From assembly GCA_933228895.1 (NCBI GenBank), contig OW121846.1:77016064-77080063 (forward strand): a stretch of DNA of 64,000 nucleotides. The letters are read 5' to 3'. A program made the translations under genes and the position numbers. Below the pieces are notes generated by a model. The model had not been told where the DNA came from. It ran no database searches and saw nothing but the letters and a program-made list of their open reading frames with translations. Positions 12,501 to 24,500 of this stretch are shown here, one piece after another. Positions within the stretch are counted from its first letter, which is position 1, and the number at the start of each line of letters is the position of its first letter. Source of the DNA: Platycnemis pennipes. Lineage: Eukaryota > Arthropoda > Insecta > Odonata > Platycnemididae.

Positions 12501-15500
12501 AATATACATGATACCCATACAAATCACCATAAAGATGTGTGGTAGGGGTGAAGTTACTCAAAATATGAAAAATAAGATTTAAATATTTAAGTTAGCATTA
12601 GCAAACATGCTGTTATCTCAGTTAGCTTGAAGTCCTTAAACCAACATTCATTTACCAATGCTATCTATTGATACACTTGTATATATTGTGATGGGAAGTT
12701 ACCATTTTTGTTTTTTTCATTTGTATGTTGTACTCTTCATTTGTATGTTTGTTGTGGGAGGTGGTTCGGACTCGCGGGCTCTTTTCTCTGCGCGAGAAGT
12801 CAAGGCGCAGGGCAGTTGATCGCGCCACCGCAAGCTGGGGGGGGGCTATAAAGGCCGCCCTCCCGAGCCAGTGGGGGCGAAGAGTGTGTGAAAGAATTAA
12901 GCGCAGAGCAGTGACCAGAGACAGTCATGAGTGACCGTGAGCGTCCGAGGGTCCTGCCAACCACCGTCGTGCCAGTGCTCAAGCATCCGGCCCTAACCCA
13001 CGAAAGGAAATGCGCCACGCAGAGGGGGCAGACATCATGAGAAGCGGTGTCAACGGACAGGTTTTCCTTTAGTGTGCCGTGCCAGACTACCCAGTGGGGT
13101 GGGCGGTGAAGAAGTGTTTTGTCAATTGGCTGTTGGTTGGTTGGTTATTTAGGGGAGGCAACCGACAGCTGAGGTCATTTGCGCCATATAGGATAGGTGG
13201 GTAATGGGGTAATGGTAGGAGTTTTTAGGGAACGTAGGAAGGGTGGAGAGAAACCCGGCGTCGGCATTAGCCTACTCTTAACGAAAGGCGCCAAGGGGAC
13301 CACGGCTTAACGTCCCATCCGACGGACGGAGTACTGTACTTGAAATGCCCTCCACTAGGCACTCAAGCGGGGACCGGTTTTCCACTGAAAAATCCATCAC
13401 TGCCGGGAACCGAACCCGGGCCCTCGGGATGGGAGGCCAGTACTCTAGCCACCACACCAACCCGATCCCCTGTCAATTGGCCATTTGTCCTTGTGTAAAA
13501 GAGGAAATCCGGACAATAAACCAAGCTTTGTTTATAAGAGAAGTGCTCAATTTCTTTCCATTACATTGTAAGGTGGCTACCCATCCCTCGGGCTTTCGTA
13601 TCGCGTCCTGTCACATTTTCGGGGCTGAACCCCATACACCGACGAGAGATTGCAGGTCCCCAAGGAGAAGTCAGATATGCCGGCGGGATCACAATATACT
13701 ATTAAATATATTGACAACTATTCATATCCCCAATTGTACAAGGGAAGAAGGATATTTTACATCTGTTGGTTCGGCAATATACTTCTCTACTTAGTCAATA
13801 AATATTCATCATGGGGAAGACATGTGGGAAATATGCGGCCAATCCAAGAGAAAACTAGGATTTATCAAAAGAATGCTAGAGAATTATAATGATAAGACAA
13901 TAGAGCGAGACAATAGCTGCCTCGAGAGCTTGGATCCTACTAATGAAGGCCCACCATCGGCTCTCCCCACAAGAGCGACTTTAACCAATTCACATGCTCT
14001 AGGACAGGGGCTCTCAGAATAATCATGTCAGTGGTATACATGCAGCCATAAAAAATAACTTGTAGCCACACTTCTGTGGCTATCATTTCTTTCATTAAAT
14101 ATTGGGTGACATTCATTTAATGGGTTTAGTAACAACACTCATCTTTAGGCCTGACTAAAGAAATTCCATCAAATAATTATGCTTACCCAATTTACCAAGT
14201 TGAAGTAAGGCATTGAGGTAAGCTGCCCAAGGATTTTGGTAAAGGATTAAAATTCCATAAAAATGGTGTTTGTGGGTTCAAATGATCATGCTATCTCCAT
14301 GCAAATTTGATCAAATATCTGAGGGTAAGCATCCGTTATGTCATCCATGGTAGATGTGGCATCATGACAAACACACTAGACTTATTTGGCTAACTTGAAA
14401 CATTTACTTTGACTATGACATTAAAATAAAATCAACCAAAGAGAACCATCATATTCAAGTTATGCATATACATACCTATGTATGATTATGTACATATATG
14501 TATTTAAATAATCTATCGAGATGTGATCAAAGTGCCAACTACATATTGCCTTACAGCAAAAAGACAAAATGAATATAAAAGAGAATGACCACTTACCAAT
14601 TTTAACAACATCAGGCCTCATGAAGTCTGTATTTATATTCAGACACTCCTGATAATAATCGACGACCCCCTCGACGATTTTCTTAAGGTTGCTAACCTAT
14701 TCAAATAGGAGAAGCACACATAATAGAAGATGAATGAATTTCCCGATGAGAATAAGTATGAAATCAATACAAGTCACTCATTTTCCTACATTTCTAATCA
14801 GATCTCAAAGTCTAATTGCAGAAGGAAATGGGTCTGAGACAGTCAGTTTTCAATGAATAAAGACAGATGGAGGGCATAATGTATTAATAATGTTGAAAAT
14901 ACCTCACCCTTCCACCACATTAGGCTTGGAATCCTTGAGGAAAAGAGTGACTGACCCTGGGAGAAAAAAATCAGGGAACTAAAGTGTACTCTAGTATTCA
15001 TGCACAAATATAAATGTCATGCATTTAGGATCTGAAAAATATTTTAGACCAAAGAAAAAGAAATGGGGTTTGGGAATATTATAGCATGAAAAAGTAGGAA
15101 TGAAAGTAATTCTTGGTTGAAACTTTTGCGGGTCATTACTGAAGTACATATTTGTTGTTCGGGTATACCCCGCATGCTATTACCAGGTGTGATACCTGAC
15201 ATTTCGTGGCCGTTGCTGGTCACTTTATCAATGTATAGGAAACCCTCTTCCACCAATCGGTACCTCAATGCAAACTCACACCATCATCCCACACAGCTAA
15301 ATACGGTACTCAACAACGTAATTCAGGGTTCCTTCAGAGTTAGTGACGAGACCAACTTCCCAGCCGAAAGACAGAAAGTACAGAAGAATATTACAAGAGA
15401 GCCATCTCCAAAACATTTTACAAAATCATGACTAAGGGATAAGGATGGCCCAAAAGAAGAAATTTGGACTCAGGACGCAGACAGCCTTGCACCCAAGAGA

Positions 15501-18500
15501 GTCTTCCTTCCTTACGTCTGGGGCATAACAAATAGAATAGGAAACATCCTCCGTAAATATGAAATCAAAACTGTGTTCAGGCCACATGTAAAAATTCAAA
15601 ACTGCCTGAGGAGTGTCAAGGACGCAACACCATTTCAAGTGGAAGGAGTGTAAGAGATACCACGCTAAACTTGCAAGAAGAAATATATTGGTGACACCGG
15701 AAGCTGCGTTAAAATCCACTTAGAAGAACACCGGTGGGCTATTTGACTAAGACAACCCTTAAAATCAGCAGTAGAGGAACTTGCAGGCTCGGGACACACA
15801 ATTGACTGCAAACAAACTAAGATCGCGAAAGTGAAAAACTTCAAGCCCCGGCTGATCCACGAAGCTTTGGAGATAAGAAAATGCAAGCAAAATTACAATA
15901 GGGACTGTGGCCTCCAAATCAGCCACACGTGGGACCCTGCTTTGAACCTTAGTAAAAGACTTCTCCTTCCACTTCTCCCCTTCCCATCCTTTTCCCTCCA
16001 TGAACCTCTATGTAAACTCCACCAACTCGACAGATTCCCATGATAAAATGACCAGCAATGGCCATGAAACGTCAGGTATCAAACCTGGTAATAGTACGTG
16101 GGGTACAACTGAACAACAAATATATACATCGAGAAATGAAAGCTCCAACATAAAAATGAAATGATTCAATTGTGATACAAATGAACTATCACAAATTATC
16201 TTTAATTGCAAAGAGAACCTTCAGACACAGCAGCTAGCAATCAACTGAGCTAAAATAACCAAAAGACAATAATGTAACCCTAAGAGGTGACAGGCAGTGA
16301 AATTTAATGTTTGTCATACTCACAAATCTTACGTCATACCAACTCAAACAGTTTAGACATGCTGTTCAACCTCTTCATCTTGATTAGCACATATCATTGC
16401 AAAAGCTCAACCTTATGTCATTTCTTCAATAAACAAATTCGAAAGAATCACAACCACATTTTCATATTGAAAGAAGTCAAAAAAGTTATCAAATTCCTAG
16501 CAGGCAAAGAGGAGCTCATTAAAATTTTTAAAATTCAAGGCCCAAACCCCAAACCAGTCTAATTTCTGGTTTTTGAGGCCCAAATTTAATCTACACCTCA
16601 ACATCTTTTTCCTGGTTTTCAAGGTTTTAAATATTACAGAAGCAGACATATTTGCCATTATTTTACATGGCCAGCAGAAGGCCAAATACTTGTGCTCTGG
16701 TAAGCCATTAGAAGTGTGAAATTCACTGCGGCTAAATATCAATTCCAGCAATACAGGTGGAAAAAGATGCTTATTTCAGCGTACAGCAAAGACTACTTTG
16801 AAAAAAGAAAATATGACTGGCTGCAGACTTAAATCCTGCCAATGGCAAGAATCAAACCACAACTACACTAATCATACAATCACATACGCCAGTGTCCATG
16901 CATGAAAGCAAGATTGCTCTCTCAACACTAATGCTGCTGTGCTATTGTCCCAGAGTTCTACATGTACTGCACTACAGGATAAAGAGTAATGAAGATTTAA
17001 TATCAAACTGACCTTAAGCCTCCAGCTGCTACTGACACCTGTCTTAATTTTTGACATCCACTGGGAGTGAAACCACAGCGGGTCTCTGAAATTAAAAGAA
17101 TTTTTTGTTAAAATTAATAAGCTTCTCATACCAAATTAATGCATAGCTTTACCATATATTTTGAAACCTTCACTCAAAATATATGGTTAAGCATACAGGG
17201 CAACAAAATCTACTATATTTTTCAAATGCACACCATATTGAATTAGATCAGTCAGAAATGAGTTTTGCACAAGCATAAATGAGTTCCTTTTCAACAAACA
17301 GAAGCATGTCTCTTTGCACCTATCAATGAATGCCCCATGCATTCAAAACATTTTCAAAAATCTTAATATTCTCCCACTAAAATATGTTATATCCTTTCCG
17401 TTCTTATGTTCATAAAATTTAACTTCAGCAAGTTCCCCAAAAACTGTGATGTCCATGATTATTATACACGTGGTCATGATGCCATTCACTGTTAGTACAC
17501 ACGTCCACAATAAAAAGTTACCACCTCGGAGGCAGAATTTTTCTAAGTCCCGAGTTGAAGGAGATTTGACAACACTGTCCCTTGGCGTAGAGTTTAAATG
17601 CCCAGAGCTCTCACCGCTCTCGCCATTTGTTGGGGGTACCCTTCCCTCGAGAACAATTCCCTTTTCGCCCTTTCTCAAGTGAAGAGCAGACTGCCTTGAC
17701 CCACGACCACGATATTTGCTAGAAGACGAGTCGCCCGAGACACATAGGTACCCATGGCCACAGAACGGGAGAAGGGGCAAGAGATGAGTTCCAATCACTT
17801 TTCACCACATTTCTAGTAGAAACATGATAGAAAATGACAATCGCTTTATAACCTCTTTTGAAAATACCTATCATTTATTCCGAGACCACTTTGGAGTCCT
17901 ATGGCAACTGGACGATTTTCCGAGGGTAATGATTAACGTGCTAAATGGTCGTTGCGCTTCCACGGGTATTATAAGACCGTAAAATATGCTATGTTCTGGT
18001 TGAAATTTTATGTCCTCTAAACTTAACACTTCAAAACGCTTACATTTATTCATCACTAAGTCACCAATTAACTCAGATTCATCCAACGTTCATGTCGCAG
18101 AGCGTAGATGTGAAGAAAGTCTCAGGAAGGTGTAAACAGAAAGCCTTAGTTTTATTATTCCGTAGTTTTTTTCAATTGATCACTGCTTCAACTGCTCATG
18201 TATTACGTATAAATGAAATTAGATCAGCTGCTAATATGATCTTCAGTATTTTTGTAACGTTTGAACTCCTGAAATTTTATTCAAAAGCCATTAATTTATG
18301 ATAATCAATAGCTATCGGCTTATGTGGGCCAAGCCTCTTACAAAGGAGAAGTCTCTAAGTTTTTCCAGCCTCATTACATAATTCTCTCTAAAAGAGAGTT
18401 GCATAGAACGACATAATCAGAGAAGCCTTTGAGCCCTTAGCCGATACCCTACTTTCGGAAATAATTCCGATACGTTCAGAAGTCGGTCGGTATATTTTTT

Positions 18501-21500
18501 CACCCTCAGAAACATTCCTGACACATTTTATGATACCCACAATCCCGAACAGTAAGCAGGTGGTGAAAATAGAATCAAGCCAGATCACAGCAAAAAAAAA
18601 CTCATCCGGGAAATGAACCACAGATCTACAAATGTGCTGTTATGCGCGCTATTCCAAGCAAGGTTTGAATTTGGGCAGGCTCTCCATTTCTTGACATTTC
18701 CACCTTCCACTATCTAAATAGTGTATTGGAGAAAAAGGGGTAAAGCAGCATTGATGACAGAAGGAAAATTGTATTGGCAAGATAAGCTTTTAGACGTGAA
18801 CTGTTGACATGGGCGTTAAGCAGGGAAGTAAAGAAAATACTAGTGAAGAGTTTGATATTGAGCGTGGCACTATATGACACTTAGGCTTCATAGAACGAAG
18901 ATGGAAATATACTCAGAGCTTTTAAGATTTGAGTATGTAGAAGGATGGAGAAATTAAAGTGGGTCAAAAGGAGGACAAATGATGAAGTATTAGAAATGGT
19001 AGGAGTGGTGAAAATAGAATTTAGGACCAATGGTAGGAGAAGAATTTTGATTGATGAGTAGGAAAGATAAAAAGGGCGAGGGTGAATTGAAATATGTGAT
19101 TGAGTGAAGGATATTGAGGTGAGTATGCGAGAGTGCGAGGATTGTGTGTAATTTGAAAGAAATTCTAAATATATCCGCAGTAATTTTTCGTAATTTATTA
19201 CCCAATTAAGCTTGGAACTTAATACTTCTATGCCGTAAAGACGTTCAGTAAGTCTTATCTATTGTTATCGAAATCTGCCTGTAACAGTTGTAGAATTATT
19301 ATTTTTACCATTTACTATACAAGCACATTTTTCAAGCTCTTATCTCGAATATTTTATGATCTCATTATTTCTTACGAAGAAATAAAGGCAAAAACGGAGT
19401 ATTTGGGAATATTTTGGGAACGCTTTTGACTAAGACATATCGACGGTGTTAATGACAACTCTTGCTTCAAGCTGCAATCATATTTGGGTTGTCACTCTCT
19501 CAGAAGTCGCGAAACCTACGCGATCATCTTCGAGGGAGGCCCTCGGAGTAGCAATCGAAAAGAAGGCTGCGTTTCGGGAGGCCTCACTCCTCGCAGCCGA
19601 TTGTCGCAGGGCACCCTTGCGGTCCACCCCCCCACATGCCAACATTGAAGTCCGAAGAAGAATTACGTTGGTTAAAGAGACGTTTCGTCACAGAGGGGGA
19701 TAAATGACAGGCTTGGTTGACTCGTCCTCTAGCAGATATCGTGGACAAGGCGGCTACATTCATTTATTGCTCTCTTTTCCATACCTCAGTCTTACTTGCT
19801 TAGTCATCAAGCCTTACTTTCTGTGAGAGCAGACTCCTGGAGAATGAAGGGAGAACCACAGGGATAGCTGAAGGCAAAGACGTGCAGGAGAGCTTATATT
19901 GCAGAGTGGCAAAATGGAGTTCCCCACAGTGGTGATAGGGGGTGAAAGTTCAACAAGGTAGGGGGAGAGACTGGAGTTGTGGAGCCAGGGAGAGCATTCG
20001 AGCCAAGCATACAAGCACAAAAATAACCAGCTAAGGACTTTCACTAAAGTTTTGACATTCAGATGATGTTGTAAAAAATTTTACAATCACTAAGAAGTGC
20101 TGTAAAAGAAATTGTAACACAATACCTTTTACATTAAAAATGGACCACCAAAAAAATAAACATTTCTTATAAGTAGGAATTCAGCCTATTTAAAATGACC
20201 ATTTTTGATGGGGAATCACCTCAACTTAGGTAAAAATAGGACTTGGTTGAAAATCTCAAGTGCATCCCAGCATGCAGGGCACAAGCAGATGCACTTGCAA
20301 GTGCAATGCAGAAGGCTGTCCTTCTCGGATCCCTCCGCCAGCTTCGTGCACATGACCAATTTATTGCACTAATTTCAAATTAGTACAATAAAAGCAGGCT
20401 TGACTGTAACAGAAGATGAATTTAGTGTATGCCTTTCCTCCAGCCCATACCACAGTGAGAATAATATAGAGGTCTCACCGTATAGGGCAAAACTGTTATG
20501 TGTTTCGGACGTAGTACTGGAAGGTTTCCATAGTTGGCGATTGTGTTACGTCACAAAAGGAAGCAAATGAAAAACAAGAGCAAAGGAAGCGATATATATA
20601 TATCATTTATGACATAACGCTAAAATTACTCACCATGCCATCTAGACTCCGGAAACTCGAGAGGGGTCGTGCATAAGGGTAGCCACGTCCACCACCGGTG
20701 GATAGGTGGATACCCAGCATTAGGGTCATGTGCACGAAGCAGGCGGAGGGACCCGAGAAGGACAGCCTTCTGCATTGCACTTGCAAGTGTATCCGCTAGC
20801 GCCCTGCATGCTGGGATGACTTGAGATTTTCAACCAGTGAGCTCTTGACACCACCAAGCACGCCCACAATGAGGACTACCATTTTCACAGAGTAGCCCAA
20901 GTACATTTGCCGGAGTTTGCACGGCAGATCTTGATATTTAGTCCTTTTTTCAATCTCCTTCACTGCCATGTTCGTTTCGGCCGGTGCCGAAAACTCGATC
21001 ACGAGCATGGCATGCGAGAGACTGTCGAGGAGAACGATATCAGGATACGTCGCCTCCAACTGCCTGGAGATGGAGAAGGAATAAGTCCACCAGATCTTAC
21101 ACTTATCTTTCTTCACGACGGACTCAATGTAGGGACGTAAGGCAGCACCGGATTTGCATCTTTACCGTAATGGTGTCTTAGATAGTAATATAACACCCGC
21201 AGAGCCGAGTTGTGCCGGTTTCTATATGCGTTCTTTGCATAAAAGCTGCAGCCGGAGATTAGATGACCTAAAGTCTTTGACTGCCTTCGGCACGCTCTGC
21301 ATCTCGTGTCCATCACATTTGCCCAAAAGATGAGGCGATAGTACACGAGGGTGTTGATGACACCATCTTGGCATGCGAGCACAAATCCCTCAGTTTTGGA
21401 CTTCAGACCTGCGAGGCGCAGGAAGGTGAACGTGAGCTACTTCGATAGCCAATGCGTTTTCAAGTTTCGATAGAAACTTCCATGCATGGGTTTCTCGGTA

Positions 21501-24500
21501 TGCTTGCGGAGCAGGGTCTTTTGATCTGCATCGTGTATTTCGAGCTTTAACACGTCCGCCTTCAGTGACAAGAGTGATTTGTTGCACGCTTCTCTGCTGG
21601 AAGTAAGGTCCAAGTCCAAACCGGTCTGCTGCCCTTTTTGCCGCCTGGAATAGGAATGCCACTTTGCTGACACTCTCGTGTTTCTTTACGAGCAGCATAA
21701 GGGTGTCCGTGCTGTGGAACACGCAGCAAGCGGTATTAAAGACTACTCTGTCATGAAGGCACTACAGGCTTATCAGCCCTCTACCACCTAGCTTTCTCGG
21801 GTGATACAATCTGGCAATGGAAGACTTCAGATGAAGACTATGATACATGGTCATCATTTCCCTCGTTCCCCTGTCGAGGTTTTGCAGCTCGTTGACATTC
21901 CATTTGATACAACTGAAGGTTTAGAGCAGTGTTGGAACCGCGAAGGTGTTGGTCGCAAGAACCTTGTTCTTGCCAGACAGGTCAGATCTCAGATTCACCT
22001 GAAAGTCTGCCAGTATTTCGTGTAAGCCTTCCCTTCACTGCTCTCACCTCCTGCATCTGGTGCTGGGGGACACCAAGATATTCATATGCTTCGTCATCAT
22101 CAAGATGAAACAGCATTTCCGTTAATGAGCTGCACGTCTTCCTGGTCTTCCGAAATCTTTCCTTTCGCCAGATGGATGGTCACGCACTTGTCCAATCCGA
22201 ATTCCATCCCTATATCCTCACTGTATCTGCGTACGGTGTCCAACACCAAGTACAGGACTTTCGTGCTTCAAGCATAAAGCTTCAGGTCATCCATATAGAA
22301 AAGATGGGTGACCTTATGCTCCCTTTTTGACAGGACACCGCACATATATCCCCTACCTTGTCTCAACTGAATGGACAGTGGGAGGAGAGATAAACAGAAC
22401 AGTAGGGAACTAAAACTATCGCCTTGAAAAATGCCACGGTGGTATGTTACCAAATCTGTGTAGACGATCTTCTTGCCAGATGGTATGGAGAAGCGCATCT
22501 TCCACAGTGGTAACAGGCATGCAGGACAACCTCTGGGTGGACTTTCATTTACCTCAGCATGGCTATAATCAGCTCATGAGAGGTGGTATCAAAAGCCTTC
22601 TTATAGTCCACCCAGCCCATTGGCAGGTTACGCTTGTATTGACAAGCGTTCTGCCTCAAACACCTATGAATGAGCAGGTTGTCCTTACATCCCGCGATAC
22701 CTTTCTTCGAGCCCCTCTGCTCGTACACTTCCTCCCATACCAGTTGCACGTGGCAGAGGATAAGGTCGTTCAAAATGGAAGTGAATGCCTTATATACAGT
22801 GTTGAGACAGGTTATAGGGCGGTAGTTCTTCAGATCGGACAAGTCTCCCTTTTTTGGTATTAAAACCATTCGCCCCTCAGTCAGCCAGGGTGGAACTGGC
22901 TCCGTCCCTGACAGGAATGACGTGAAGATTCTGGCAAGGTGTTTGTGTGTGGAAGGGAACTTTTTCCACCAGAAGTTATTCACTATGTCCATTCCTGGAG
23001 CAGTGAAGTTCTTCTTGCTAGATAAGGCCTTCTTCACATCATTTCCGTGACCGAGATGGGACAATCCATATCCGCTAGGTGGCAGTAACAAAACTCTTTT
23101 AAAGTGGGCAATAGCTGGAGTACCTTCATTGAATGGCTTCGTGGTCTCATAGATGTTCTTCCAGAAACGTTCCACCTCCGGGACAGTTGGTGGTGTTTGG
23201 ACAACAGGTGGTCGGTTTGGGGGTCGGAAGAGACAGGACGGCTGAAAGGAGAAGGTGGAGTTCTCTTTCCTGACGTTGGTCCTCTTGACCAACTTCCTCT
23301 GTGCCGTTGTAAGTGCCCGCACTCTACCCACCTCGTGCTGCTTAAGGATAAGTAGCACTCTTTTGTTCATTGTGTGGTGGTCTCTTCGGATTGCACGTGC
23401 AATGCGCTTAACCTTCGGTGTAAAGGCCTGACCAGAGGAAAGGTAGTCCAACACACACTGATATCTCGACACCTGTTGTCGGGCCAGCGTAATTTTGGCA
23501 TTAAGCTGTTTAAGCCTATATGCTGCCTTCATCTCCCAAGTGGCAGACACTGGGGGAGAGGCCAATAATGTAGTAGCAGCATATACCACGCAGTCTATTT
23601 CCCAGAGGCTGGACGTTTCTGTCAAGACCAATTCTACGATGCCATTCAACTAGGACAGCTGTTGGTCCCGCAGAGAAATTTTATGATGGATATTTCTCTG
23701 CCTGGTAGTCGTCTCATCATAGTTTATCGTGCTTTCCAACCGCTTAAATAGATCAGTCAGCCTTCAGCTTGTCTCCCTTCACCGAAAAATTGGCAGTGGC
23801 CACAGCGGTTGGAGTTTCATCTGCCTTAGTAGGAGATGGAGCATTGGCTGGTGGTGTACTACTCTGACCTTGCGGTTGGGGTGTCATTTTCTTGCGCAGG
23901 TGATTGGCGTAGTCGCGCAGATTCTGCTGTGACAGATGGTTATATCCAGGATGCATCTCACAACACAAAGGCATCCTCGCCATGCATCCCCTGCGACTTG
24001 GCTAACTAGCAGCATGGCAAGCTAAAAGGTCTCCCCTCAAGGTCTCCATCCATTCCATGCGAACTCCCTTTTTAGATGGCATAGATTTGCCACACCCAAC
24101 TCTAATAGGGCCCTCATCCGAGAAGGGCCGGTTGTGGGTGGCGTTACTTGAATTCTTCGGAACCCAGGATTTCCGCGAGTGGGGAGGTTAACCCCACAAG
24201 CAGACGGCCACCATTAGCCAGCTGAAGCCATTTCCAGGGATGCCACGAGGAGGTCGGTGGTCCGTTTTTGACCCCCGTTATTATTATCAATGATATTCTT
24301 ACTCTGAATCACTATGAACTGAGAAAGTTTTAATGAGCAAGAAGTTAATTCTGTGAGGAAGAAGAAATAGTCAAACATAAAGCCCGTTTCACAGAACACT
24401 TGATCAAGCACAAGGTCGAGGATACTCACTAGTATGCTAGCTTTCGAGTATCGTGTGAATAGAACCAGTATACTGGCTGGCAAGCATGATCGCTAGTATA

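Larger units (their letters stand above)
3594..14596 (-). other. Hook intron 4 (11 kb), rich in mobile elements
   Basis: Contains, from low to high coordinate, a dispersed repeat (3828-3915), a TTAA MITE, a duplicated low-copy repeat with an inserted hAT-like MITE, a LINE RT scrap, a pogo/Tigger element, a pogo-like MITE, and an LTR with an inserted SINE. Between 6760 and 7980, and from 14020 to 14596, I see no gene or recognisable repeat. Confidence 0.85.

Noticed and set aside
13345..13794. 149-residue plus-strand frame
   Set aside because: It overlaps the SINE head in antisense and then the LTR-like sequence.
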